Below, piece by piece: positions 42,594 through 51,002 of a DNA stretch of 63,115 bases; positions within the stretch are counted from its first letter, which is position 1; each line of letters starts with the position of its first letter. The DNA is from Candidatus Poribacteria bacterium (GTDB taxonomy: Bacteria > Poribacteria > WGA-4E > WGA-3G): contig JAPPNJ010000220.1 in NCBI GenBank assembly GCA_028818705.1, positions 1-63,115 of the forward strand, written 5' to 3'. The notes under the pieces are model-generated. The model saw nothing but the letters and a program-made list of their open reading frames with translations, was not told where the DNA came from and did not search any database. The position numbers and the translations under genes were made by a program.

Positions 42594-43334
42594 CTAACCA
42601 CTAAAAACACGGAAAAGCTTTTTAATCGGATCGTAGAATTCATCTACCACGCGCTCTTTGAGCGGAATGATGGCATTGTCTGTAATCGTAATATGCTCTG
42701 GGCATACCTTCGTGCAGCATTTGGTGATGTTGCAATACCCAATACCATCTGAATCCTTCAGTTCTTCCAGTCGATTTTCGGTATCAATCGGATGCATCTC
42801 CAAGGAGGCAGCGTAGACGAAGAATCGCGGTCCAATAAATTCGTCATGCAGATCGTGTTCCCGCAAAACATGACAAACGTCTTGACACAGGAAACACTCA
42901 ATACACTTCCGAAACTCTTGAACATGATCGATGTCTTCTTGTTCCATCCGCCATGTACCATCTTCAACATCAGGTGGGCGAGGCGTGAAGGGTTTCATCT
43001 TCTCTTTAACCTTAAAGTTCCATGATACATCTGTAACGAGGTCTTTGATGAGTGGGAATGCCCGCATCGGTTCAACCGTGACGGGTTCATCAAGGGACAA
43101 GTCGTTCAGGCGCGTCATACACATCAATTTCGGCTGCCCATTGATTTCAGCGGAGCAAGATCCGCATTTCCCTGCCTTACAATTCCATCGGACTGCCATA
43201 TCGTTCGCCTGTTCAGCTTGGATACGGTGAACAGCGTCTAAAACCACCATACCTTCGGAGACTTCGGTATCGTAATCGACAAATTGTGCACCGTCTGGAT
43301 TGCCACGCCAGATTCTAAATGTTGCTTTCGCCAT
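42594..43334 (-). CDS. sdhB: Succinate dehydrogenase / fumarate reductase iron-sulfur subunit
   Basis: Carries electrons from the flavoprotein to the membrane. A 246-residue protein with a [2Fe-2S] domain (WNCKAGKCGSCSAEI, then C at LMCMT) and a C-terminal ferredoxin domain with CIECFLCQDVC and CCTKVCP, the [4Fe-4S]/[3Fe-4S] ligands. It is third in the leftward operon anchor-sdhA-sdhB. A 170-base gap containing a long hairpin (43414-43465) separates it from sdhA. Confidence 0.93.
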   Translation of the reverse strand: MAKATFRIWRGNPDGAQFVDYDTEVSEGMVVLDAVHRIQAEQANDMAVRWNCKAGKCGSCSAEINGQPKLMCMTRLNDLSLDEPVTVEPMRAFPLIKDLVTDVSWNFKVKEKMKPFTPRPPDVEDGTWRMEQEDIDHVQEFRKCIECFLCQDVCHVLREHDLHDEFIGPRFFVYAASLEMHPIDTENRLEELKDSDGIGYCNITKCCTKVCPEHITITDNAIIPLKERVVDEFYDPIKKLFRVFSG

Positions 43335-43413
43335 CTTTTTAATTTTCCTTGCGGTTGTCGGAAGAATAGTTGTCAGGGATTAGTTATTGATTAAATTGAT
43401 TAAGATGTCTCTC

Positions 43414-43465
43414 TGTAACAATTCACCTTTTCTCGGCGTACCCAAGAAAGCGGTAAATTGTTACA
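43414..43465. promoter_or_regulatory. Long hairpin between sdhA and sdhB
   Basis: TGTAACAATTCACC (43414-43427) pairs with GGTAAATTGTTACA (43452-43465) with a single G-T type mismatch; TTTCT/AGAAA extends the stem inward. The repeat string CTGACAACTGGTAACCGATAACC follows at 43478-43500. Confidence 0.65.
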
Positions 43466-43503
43466 ACCTACTTCTTAACTGACAACTGGTAACCGATAAC
43501 CAT

Positions 43504-45336
43504 TTATCCTATTTCGTCTATGATTTCCTGCAGGTCAGCTGGGAGTTCATCAATCGGATGTCGCCGGATCTCCATCGTACCGTCGTCTGTCTTCTTGATG
43601 ACGGTGTTATATTTCCCAGCACCGGGTTCCTCTTTTTCAGGATGATCATCCCGTGAATGTGCACCAATGCTTGCCCTGCGCTCTAACGCAGCGAGGGCAA
43701 TTGCTTCGGAGACCGTCAGTAAGCAATCGAGATCAAGTGCTGTATGCCAGCCAGCATTGTATTCGCGGTTGCCCACGGCATGCACATTTACCGCTTTCTC
43801 CCGCAAGTTCTGAATCTCCTCTAAGGCTTGTGTGAGACTCTTTTGGCTTCGGGCAATCCCTACCAGTTCCTGCATTTTTTCTTGGAGTTGTGCCTGAATA
43901 TCGTAGGGACCCATCTGTTCACCGCTACCATCGTCTGCTGGATTCTCAAACGGTTTCAGTGTGTCTGCAGCGATTTCATCAACTTGTGCTTCATCAAGTG
44001 AAACTGCTTCATTCTCCATCGCAAATTGCGCTGCGTATTCGCCTGCGCGTTTTCCGAAAACAAGTAGATCGGATAACGAATTACCACCGAGCCTGTTCGC
44101 ACCGTGTAAGCCAGCGGCACATTCGCCTGCAGCAAACAGCCCTGGAACCGCTGTCATCTGCGAATCTGCATCGACCCGAATGCCACCCATGATATAGTGT
44201 GTCGTCGGACCGACCTCCATTGGTTCTTGCGTAATATCGATGTCAGCGAGTTCTTTGAACTGGTGGTACATACTCGGCAGCTTCCTGCGAATATGATCAG
44301 GGGCGTTAGGAATCTTTTCCTTGATCCACGCTATGTCCAAGAATACGCCTCCGTGCGGGCTACCACGTCCTTCCTGCACTTCTCGGACGATGCACCGAGC
44401 AACGTGATCGCGTGTGAGAAGTTCCGGTGGACGCCGGGCATCGCGGTCACCTTGTGTATACCGCCAGCCTTCTTCAGGACTATCCGCTGTCTGATTCACG
44501 TAGAGTTCGGGGATGTCGTCGAACATGAAGCGTTTGTCTTCGCTGTTTGTGAGAATACCACCTTCACCGCGGACCCCCTCTGTTACCAAAATGCCTCGAA
44601 CACTGGGAGGCCATACCATACCGGTAGGATGAAATTGGACGAACTCCATGTCTATTAATTCTGCACCAGCGTGATATGCGAGAGAGTGTCCATCGCCGGT
44701 ATATTCCCAACTATTGCTTGTGATTTTGTACGCTTTTCCAACACCGCCCGTTGCTAAAACAACCGCTTTCGCAGAAAAGATCTTAAATCGTCCTTTTTCA
44801 CGTTCGTAACCGAAAGCACCCGATACCCTGTCACCCGTTTTTAGGAGTGAAACAACGGTATTCTCCATGTGCACTTCAATACCTTGATGAATACCGTGGT
44901 CCTGCAAGGCACGAATCATCTCCAACCCTGTTCGATCACCGACGTGTGCAAGGCGTGGGTATTGATGACCCCCGAAGTTCCGCTGGAGGATACCACCATC
45001 TTGGGTCCGGTCAAAGAGTGCACCCCATGCCTCGAGTTCGCGGACACGATCCGGAGATTCCTGGGCATGAAGTTCCGCCATGCGGGCACTGGACAGGTAC
45101 TGTCCGCCGCGCATCGTATCAGCAAAATGAACGCGCCAACTGTCTCTTTCATCGACATTCGCCAGGGCAGCAGCAACACCACCCTCTGCCATGACGGTGT
45201 GTGCTTTGCCGAGTAAGGATTTGCACACTAACCCAACCTTGAGATCACCTACGGCGGCTTCGATAGCAGCACGAAGGCCAGCACCACCGGCTCCGATTAT
45301 TAGGACATCATATTCATGAGTTTCGTAAGATGCCAC
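43504..45336 (-). CDS. sdhA: Succinate dehydrogenase / fumarate reductase flavoprotein subunit
   Basis: Oxidises succinate to fumarate. A 610-residue flavoprotein: FAD motif IIGAGGAGLRAAIEA (14-28), the histidine in GKAHTVMAEGG (about 43-53) that binds FAD covalently, the active-site FHPTG, and GGNSLSDLLVFGKRAGEYA near 410. The C-terminal domain has RxGAHSRDDHP (about 570-580). The start is GTG with GAGAGGAA upstream. It is the middle gene of the operon. Confidence 0.95.
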   Translation of the reverse strand: MASYETHEYDVLIIGAGGAGLRAAIEAAVGDLKVGLVCKSLLGKAHTVMAEGGVAAALANVDERDSWRVHFADTMRGGQYLSSARMAELHAQESPDRVRELEAWGALFDRTQDGGILQRNFGGHQYPRLAHVGDRTGLEMIRALQDHGIHQGIEVHMENTVVSLLKTGDRVSGAFGYEREKGRFKIFSAKAVVLATGGVGKAYKITSNSWEYTGDGHSLAYHAGAELIDMEFVQFHPTGMVWPPSVRGILVTEGVRGEGGILTNSEDKRFMFDDIPELYVNQTADSPEEGWRYTQGDRDARRPPELLTRDHVARCIVREVQEGRGSPHGGVFLDIAWIKEKIPNAPDHIRRKLPSMYHQFKELADIDITQEPMEVGPTTHYIMGGIRVDADSQMTAVPGLFAAGECAAGLHGANRLGGNSLSDLLVFGKRAGEYAAQFAMENEAVSLDEAQVDEIAADTLKPFENPADDGSGEQMGPYDIQAQLQEKMQELVGIARSQKSLTQALEEIQNLREKAVNVHAVGNREYNAGWHTALDLDCLLTVSEAIALAALERRASIGAHSRDDHPEKEEPGAGKYNTVIKKTDDGTMEIRRHPIDELPADLQEIIDEIG

Positions 45337-45383
45337 GCTAAATTTTCCTCTCTATAGACATTTCTTTTTCGCACCGAATTTAT

Positions 45384-46196
45384 TTAAAATATAATCCAAT
45401 CTTGACCTATTGCCGGTGCTATAAAACGGACGTATACATCAGAAAAACCGACCCAACAGAGACTCATCCACGCCCAGAGCATGTGCCGCCGGTTCAAGCA
45501 ACTCACGCAATTATACGCTCGTCGACGGATCGGCGCTTTAGAAAGCAGATCGATAACACCACCCACCAAGTGACGCAACGAGTGGCATCCGAGGGTGTAA
45601 CCCCCCAAAAGGACGACATTGCCTGACAAAATGATCGTGCCTATACCGATCCCAAAAACTTTGCCGCCGTTCCCATCATTGAACCAGAGTGCTTTCCATA
45701 CATCGTAAACGAGGATACCGAGAAAGATGAGCGCGATATAAAGGAAATATCTATGGATATTCTGTATAATCAGTGGGAATGAGTGTTCTCCCCGATAGCC
45801 CTTACGCGGTTCTGACACTGTGCAGGACGGCGGGTCTGCCCAGAACGCTTTGTAATACGCACCGCGATAATAGTAGCATGTAAAGCGAAATCCAAGTGGC
45901 ATCCACATAATCAGGACTGCCGGGGTAATGAAACCTGGCATCCAAGATGGCATCATACCGAACCAACTGTGCTCAACGCTATGCGCGACCCCTTCGGTCC
46001 CGAAAAGCACCGGTGAGTAAAGAGGGGACAGGTAGGATTCATGAATAAAATGATTCCCTTCAAAAACGCGAAAGAGTCCGTAAAGGACGAAGATTCCCAA
46101 CCCGATAAATACGACCAAAGGTTGCAACCACCATGTATCTTGACGGCGGGTTTGGAAAGCGCGACGTTCCGTCAACGCGAGTTCTGGGTGTGTCAT
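45384..46196 (-). CDS. sdhC: Succinate dehydrogenase membrane anchor / cytochrome b-like subunit
   Basis: A 270-residue protein with five membrane segments (about 23-45, 87-110, 147-168, 182-205, 238-258), placed directly before sdhA. Its fold is that of the single-polypeptide anchors that hold heme b and reduce quinone; histidines in and near the helices (GVAHSVEHSW, NIHRYF, CHSLRH) are candidate heme ligands. It is longer than classical SdhC. Which quinone it uses and whether the complex works as dehydrogenase or reductase cannot be told. The operon promoter lies at 46320-46348. Confidence 0.82.
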   Translation of the reverse strand: MTHPELALTERRAFQTRRQDTWWLQPLVVFIGLGIFVLYGLFRVFEGNHFIHESYLSPLYSPVLFGTEGVAHSVEHSWFGMMPSWMPGFITPAVLIMWMPLGFRFTCYYYRGAYYKAFWADPPSCTVSEPRKGYRGEHSFPLIIQNIHRYFLYIALIFLGILVYDVWKALWFNDGNGGKVFGIGIGTIILSGNVVLLGGYTLGCHSLRHLVGGVIDLLSKAPIRRRAYNCVSCLNRRHMLWAWMSLCWVGFSDVYVRFIAPAIGQDWIIF

Positions 46197-46319
46197 AAGA
46201 CGATTTTCTTTCCTTACCTTAAATAATGATATTTGAAAGCGAGATCGTGATTAGGGCGGGGACGAAGCTGCTAACCACTATTGTTATCTTAAAGTAGGCT
46301 TTCGGATTTGTTGCAGTAT

Positions 46320-46348
46320 ATTGTATCATACGATGCCATCTTTGTCAA
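46320..46348 (-). promoter_or_regulatory. Promoter of the sdh operon
   Basis: On the minus strand TTGACA (46348-46343), 17 bases, TACAAT (46325-46320), about 124 bases before the anchor gene start. Confidence 0.7.
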
Positions 46349-46385
46349 ATTAACAGAACGATCCAAAATGAAAATAAACCTTTTA

Positions 46386-47123
46386 TCATACCAATGTATG
46401 CGTCAACGGTTCCCAACCCAGCAGGCGTTTTGCTTTTGACAAGTTAATCTCTTTCTGTTCATGGTCGCCGGCAATGAAAAAGGCGTCGAAACCCTCGTGT
46501 TCCACGGAGATGGCAGCGAGATACGCACGTGCTAAATCTTCCTCATCCGTCCACCAAATATGCACTGAAGAGTCTTTCGGTTGGGCGTAACGCTCAAGCC
46601 ACTGCTCGCGTGTAGAGGGACCCGTAATTCGCAACGCAATAAGCGACATCCCGTGTTCACGCGTGAAGTATTCGCATATCTGTTCGCCAAACCCCTTCGT
46701 GAGTCCATAGACACCCGGATTATCACGTGGCACGACATCTTCGTATGGAAAATTGTTTCGTGTCCGCTCATGCACGGTGAAAGTGCTGGTATAGACGGCA
46801 TGTCGAATGCCTGCTTCCTTCGCTGCATGTAGAACGATATGCAGTCCTTTTGCGTTTACCTCATAGTTTGCAACAATGTCACTGAAATCGGCGGCAGAGG
46901 ACCGGTCGCTTGTGGGTTGCAGCATCACCATGTAGACAAACGTATCCATACCCTCCAACGCTTCCTGAACAATATCCGGATCGGTAACCGACCCCTGAAT
47001 ATATTCAATAGACGCGTCTTTAGGCGGGGAAAGGTCAAGCACCCGAAAATTATGATGGTTTTTCATATACGGCAGGGTCATTGTTCCAACATGCCCCGAA
47101 CCACCTATAAGTAAAACATTCAT
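46386..47123 (-). CDS. NAD-dependent epimerase/dehydratase-like protein
   Basis: A 245-residue short-chain (extended SDR) protein. The nucleotide motif is LLIGGSGHVGTM (4-15, G-x-x-G-x-x-G); Y-G-L-T-K (Y139, K143) forms the catalytic pair; AVYTSTF supplies the serine/threonine. It is shorter than typical sugar epimerases. CAGGAG lies eight bases upstream. It follows the PhyH gene at 47205 after 81 bases and may share its transcript. Substrate unknown. Confidence 0.82.
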   Translation of the reverse strand: MNVLLIGGSGHVGTMTLPYMKNHHNFRVLDLSPPKDASIEYIQGSVTDPDIVQEALEGMDTFVYMVMLQPTSDRSSAADFSDIVANYEVNAKGLHIVLHAAKEAGIRHAVYTSTFTVHERTRNNFPYEDVVPRDNPGVYGLTKGFGEQICEYFTREHGMSLIALRITGPSTREQWLERYAQPKDSSVHIWWTDEEDLARAYLAAISVEHEGFDAFFIAGDHEQKEINLSKAKRLLGWEPLTHTLV

Positions 47124-47204
47124 TGCTTAATCTCCTGTCTCGTAAGCATGGTGAACAAGTTGATTGCCCGCCCGATTGGGAACCACGTGTATGTGTGCTT
47201 CCTG

Positions 47205-48065
47205 TTATTCTTGATGGGCATAAGCACGGTGCTGGATCCGCAGATCGAAATTGTCTTCTGGGCTCCATGTCGGCATATCTGGTGGCACTTTGTAAGCAAA
47301 CTGCTCTGTGTCCGATGAGTAAGGATTCGTTCGGCGTTCGTGTAGGGCGCGTTGATAGAGTTTGCAGCGTTGGGTCAAAAACTCCGGTTGCCACCACTTG
47401 TATGTTGTGTTCCATCGCGGGGTCCGCTGATCGAAATAAATTACCCGACGAAGTGTATCACTTGTGTTAATTTTACTACCGTGCAAGACCTTTGTATGGT
47501 GGAGCAGGATATCTCCCGGTTCCACTTCTGCTGGCACCGCGTCTTCGCGTTCAAAATTAACTTCACCTCTGTCAATGACCTCCTGTGCCTCTTCAATTCC
47601 GCAGAGATGGCTTTTCGGAATTACCCAGACACACCCGTTATCAACGGTAGAATCATCTATGTAGATGTCAATATTGAAAATCGGATGGTTTTCACGGATT
47701 GCATTACCATCCCTATGCCACCGGACAGAGGAACCGTGTTTCGGCAGTTTGAAGACAAGGGATTCGTAGCACGGAATAAAATCAGGTCCTATTATCCGAT
47801 GGAGCAGGTCCCCGATGAACGGGTGTCCAAGCAGCCGCATGGAGAATTCGTTCGGATGGGAGTGTAAGTAGGTTAGATAATAAGGAATGCCTTCGGGGCC
47901 ACGGTTGCACCATGGGTCTGCCGGCCCACCCGCCAAAATCTCATCAATCAGTCGCTGGCTTTCATGTTGTATGACAGCGAGTTCATCGGGTTGGATGACA
48001 TGTTTCAGGATGAGATAGCCATTATCATTAAAAAATTGAATTTCGTTGTCAGTAATTTTTCGCAT
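47205..48065 (-). CDS. Phytanoyl-CoA dioxygenase (PhyH) family protein, copy 4
   Basis: A 286-residue Fe(II)/2-oxoglutarate oxygenase with WH117-R-D119 and distal H195 (VLHGSKIN), followed by an arginine strand. It is only distantly related to the other three. The ATG at 48065 is chosen because the upstream in-frame codons are translated repeat sequence; there is no convincing ribosome binding site, as the repeat pair 48071-48137 lies immediately before it. It is followed by an epimerase-like gene, so the two may act on one small molecule. Confidence 0.83.
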   Translation of the reverse strand: MRKITDNEIQFFNDNGYLILKHVIQPDELAVIQHESQRLIDEILAGGPADPWCNRGPEGIPYYLTYLHSHPNEFSMRLLGHPFIGDLLHRIIGPDFIPCYESLVFKLPKHGSSVRWHRDGNAIRENHPIFNIDIYIDDSTVDNGCVWVIPKSHLCGIEEAQEVIDRGEVNFEREDAVPAEVEPGDILLHHTKVLHGSKINTSDTLRRVIYFDQRTPRWNTTYKWWQPEFLTQRCKLYQRALHERRTNPYSSDTEQFAYKVPPDMPTWSPEDNFDLRIQHRAYAHQE

Positions 48066-48070
48066 GTTTT

Positions 48071-48137
48071 TATAGCAAGTTTTGGCTTGCAAGCTGCGCC
48101 ACTTTTGTATAGCAAGTTTTGGCTTGCAAGCTGCGCC
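48071..48137 (+). repeat. Two tandem copies of the AGCAAGTTTTGGCTTGC element
   Basis: TATAGCAAGTTTTGGCTTGC... begins at 48071 and again at 48108, a 37-base period. The unit contains GCTTGCAAGC, a ten-base palindrome. It lies directly before the PhyH gene start. Confidence 0.85.
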
Positions 48138-48169
48138 AAAAACTTTCCCCTATTTCTGCCCAAACTCTG

Positions 48170-49000
48170 TCAGGCGTTTAGAATTTTGCTTGTGGCAATC
48201 GCCGCATGCCACACTGAGACGAATTCTTCAACGGAGTGGTATCTCAGCTGCTTGTCCATGTTTGTCGCCTTTTTCGCAACCTGCCACATAGCATCATTTC
48301 CTTTCCAATCATTTCGTAAAGCACTGTTGTTGGCGAGCAACACGAATGCCGTCCGTCCTAACATAAAGACATTTGTCCTTTCGTCAATTCGCTCACCTTT
48401 CTGAAATTCCTCCGGTGCCATAAAGCGGCTTGAACCGTACAATCGTCCTTGGTCATTTACAAACGGTGCAGGATGGTAGTGGTCGAAATCGTACAGATGT
48501 ATCTGTTTTTTTTCAAAATCGTAAATAATACATCCATCGTAAAAATCTTCGGCGATAAAGCCTTGTTTTTCGATCAGGAGATGAACATCATAGATGACAT
48601 TGAGGGCATCAATGATTTCAGCCGCTGGCAGCGCACAAAACCTGTCCCGCGGATGCATTTCACCCGCACTCAGTTCTCTTTCAGGACGCAAACCCTCGCC
48701 ATCTACCCAATTGTAAACCACTGTGAATCCGTCAGGGGTAGTGAAGGCATTATGCAATCGAGGAAGTGCTTCATGCTGTACAGCAGCGTGGAAACGGACG
48801 GCTTGCTTGAGCCATATAAGAGTTTGTGGGGTGTTACCATGTTTGACAAACCAACGATGGTTGTCTACCACAGTTTGAAATGATTGACATCTGGAGTCAT
48901 GCTCTGGGAATCGGTATGTAATTTCGCCAATTTGTTGCAGATATGCTTCGATACTTGTATCAATCTCCGAAATATCCAGAAGTGGGTGTTCGGTGGGCAT
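48170..49000 (-). CDS. Protein-kinase-like protein with altered catalytic loop
   Basis: A 276-residue protein matching the C-lobe of Ser/Thr kinases: IYDVHLLIEKQGFIAEDFYD is in the position of the catalytic loop, LYDFDHYHP in that of DFG, RFMAPEEF is the A-P-E segment, and DERTNVFMLGR follows as in D-x-W-S-x-G. The HRD triad reads AED and DFG reads DFD; Asp residues remain, so activity is possible but not certain. The N-lobe is recognisable only in outline (RWFVKHG). There are no membrane segments. It could be a small-molecule kinase of the same fold. Confidence 0.65.
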   Translation of the reverse strand: MPTEHPLLDISEIDTSIEAYLQQIGEITYRFPEHDSRCQSFQTVVDNHRWFVKHGNTPQTLIWLKQAVRFHAAVQHEALPRLHNAFTTPDGFTVVYNWVDGEGLRPERELSAGEMHPRDRFCALPAAEIIDALNVIYDVHLLIEKQGFIAEDFYDGCIIYDFEKKQIHLYDFDHYHPAPFVNDQGRLYGSSRFMAPEEFQKGERIDERTNVFMLGRTAFVLLANNSALRNDWKGNDAMWQVAKKATNMDKQLRYHSVEEFVSVWHAAIATSKILNA

Positions 49001-49221
49001 TTCATTTTATCCTTATTCGTATTCCATTCATCCAGGAACCCGCGTATTTTTTTATGGGTTTCACATCTTCTGAGTGCACTGACTGCTGATAATTATCTGC
49101 TTGCAAGCTTTACTGAAATAGTATATCATATATGTATCAAAAATTTAACCTTTTTTCAAGAAAACCCAAAAATCGCCTTTATGTAACATGGAATGCTATA
49201 GAAGATACAGGAAACCCTTTT

Positions 49222-49731
49222 ATGCGACACAACCTCTTCGTCCCGAACAAAATGCCTTATGCCAAAGGAAAAAACCGCCCAGATGTACCGTGTATTTTGT
49301 GTGCAATCGTCGAGAAAAATGAGAAAGTCCAACGGCTTGAAGTACATCGAACTGAACGCTTTACCATTTCGCTTAATCTCTACCCTTACAGTCCAGGGCA
49401 CCTCTTAATCTTCCCGAATCGGCATGTCATTGATGTTCGGGAATTGCATCAGGAAGAGGTCCAAGAACTTCACGAGCTCCAATGCCTCTGTTTTGAGGTG
49501 CTGACGTGTGCCTACCAGCCGCGAGGCTATAACGTCGGTTATAATATGGGGGATGCCTCTGGTGCCAGTATCCCACATTTGCATCTGCACGTCGTCCCAC
49601 GATATCCACGTGAATTGGGATTCATGGACGTTATAAGCGGCGCACGTATCATTATTGAAGATCCAAACGTGACACAGGAAAAACTGGCACAGATATTTCA
49701 AGAACTGACAACTCAAGAAAGGAAAATATAA
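49222..49731 (+). CDS. HIT family hydrolase / Ap4A phosphorylase-like
   Basis: A 169-residue nucleotide hydrolase or transferase. The histidine triad is PHLHLHVVPR (about 127-136), and CILCAIVE (about 24-31) with the downstream H marks the zinc-binding type common in Ap4A phosphorylases. Its stop overlaps the start of the next gene (TAATG at 49729-49733), so the two are coupled. The ATG at 49222 was chosen over upstream in-frame codons because it begins the family's MRHNLF-x-P region. Confidence 0.88.
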   Translation: MRHNLFVPNKMPYAKGKNRPDVPCILCAIVEKNEKVQRLEVHRTERFTISLNLYPYSPGHLLIFPNRHVIDVRELHQEEVQELHELQCLCFEVLTCAYQPRGYNVGYNMGDASGASIPHLHLHVVPRYPRELGFMDVISGARIIIEDPNVTQEKLAQIFQELTTQERKI

Positions 49732-50945
49732 TGAACAATCCCGCATACGATCTTTTAGCTGAAACATTGGAAAAACAAGGAATTCAAGTTGAGACAGTCA
49801 AAGCCCAACTCAAGCAACAACACATTGAAACACCCTCATGGGGTTACGGTAATTCTGGGACTCGGTTTGGGGTCTTTGAACAACCCGGTGCAGCGAGAAA
49901 TGCTGCTGAACGCTTAGAAGATGCTGCCACTGTTCACAGGTTCACCGGTATTGCTCCTACCGTCGCACTCCACATTCCGTGGGATAAAACCGACGATTGG
50001 GGAGCATTGAAACAGTACGCCGCTGATGTCGGTATCGGCATTGGCGCGATTAACCCGAATGTCTTCCAAGATCAGGCGTATAAGCTCGGAAGCGTCTGCA
50101 ACCCAGATGCCGCTATCCGCCGACTCGCGATTGACCACATGCTTGAGTGTGTTGACATCATGGAGAAAACGGGTTCTGATTTACTGAGTTTATGGTTCGC
50201 AGACGGCACCAACTTCCCAGGTCAGTCAAACTTCAGGAAGCGCAAAGGCTGGATGGAAAAGGCATTAGCCGAGGTCTACGATGCCCTTCCAGATGACACT
50301 CGGATGCTTATTGAATATAAATTCTTTGAACCCGCATTCTATCACACCGACCTCGCCGATTGGGGAACAGCTTACCTCTTGGCGACAAAACTCGGTGAGA
50401 AAGCACAGGTCCTCATTGACTTGGGACACCATCCGCAAGGCACGAATATTGAATTCATCGTTGCTTATCTTATTGACGAAGGCAAGCTCGGTGGGTTCCA
50501 CTTCAACTGCCGGAAATATGCAGACGACGATCTAACTGTCGGTTCTATCAATCCACAGGAGCTCTTCCTCATCTACACCGAGCTGGTCGCCGCTGAACTC
50601 GATCCCGACACAGAGACTGACATCGCCTATATGATTGATCAGAGCCATAACTTGAAACCAAAGGTGGAAGCGAGTATACAATCCGTGTGCAATCTACAGA
50701 AGGCGTATGCAAAGGCACTTCTCGTTGATCGAGAGGCACTTGCTGACGCACAGGATGCCGCCGATCTCGTCGAAGCAGAGTCTATCCTCCAACGCGCTTA
50801 TGAGACAGATGTAAATCCACTGGTAGGGCAAGTTCGTTTGGAGATGGGACGTGACCCACACCCCTTGGCGGCTTACCGGGAAAGCGGTTATTATGAGAAG
50901 ATTAGTGCCGCTCGCGTCGGTGGCGAAAGTCAAGGCTGGGCATAG
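49731..50945 (+). CDS. L-rhamnose isomerase-like sugar isomerase
   Basis: A 404-residue TIM-barrel isomerase closest in appearance to the Pseudomonas-type L-rhamnose isomerase (RhaI). Visible are SWGYGNSGTRFGVF near the start, the metal ligands in LIEYKFFEPAFYHTD (Glu), VLIDLGHHPQGTNIEF (Asp/His) and FHFNCRKYADDDL (Asp), and a C-terminal helix region. It probably interconverts ketose and aldose with Mn or a similar metal. Coupled to the HIT gene and followed by an oxidoreductase, it looks like part of a sugar pathway. No kinase or aldolase for rhamnose is in the window. Confidence 0.82.
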   Translation: MNNPAYDLLAETLEKQGIQVETVKAQLKQQHIETPSWGYGNSGTRFGVFEQPGAARNAAERLEDAATVHRFTGIAPTVALHIPWDKTDDWGALKQYAADVGIGIGAINPNVFQDQAYKLGSVCNPDAAIRRLAIDHMLECVDIMEKTGSDLLSLWFADGTNFPGQSNFRKRKGWMEKALAEVYDALPDDTRMLIEYKFFEPAFYHTDLADWGTAYLLATKLGEKAQVLIDLGHHPQGTNIEFIVAYLIDEGKLGGFHFNCRKYADDDLTVGSINPQELFLIYTELVAAELDPDTETDIAYMIDQSHNLKPKVEASIQSVCNLQKAYAKALLVDREALADAQDAADLVEAESILQRAYETDVNPLVGQVRLEMGRDPHPLAAYRESGYYEKISAARVGGESQGWA

Positions 50946-50971
50946 GCAAGACTGAAAACAGTCTCGAACTC

Positions 50972-50998
50972 GGTAGGCGCGGTTTCTAACCGCGCCTT
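50972..50998 (+). terminator. GC-rich hairpin after the isomerase gene
   Basis: GGCGCGGTT (50976-50984), TCT, AACCGCGCC (50988-50996), then TTTCTT. A perfect nine-pair stem with a T-rich tail. It belongs to the same repeat family as 34255, here placed as an intrinsic terminator. Confidence 0.65.
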
Positions 50999-51002
50999 TC
51001 TT

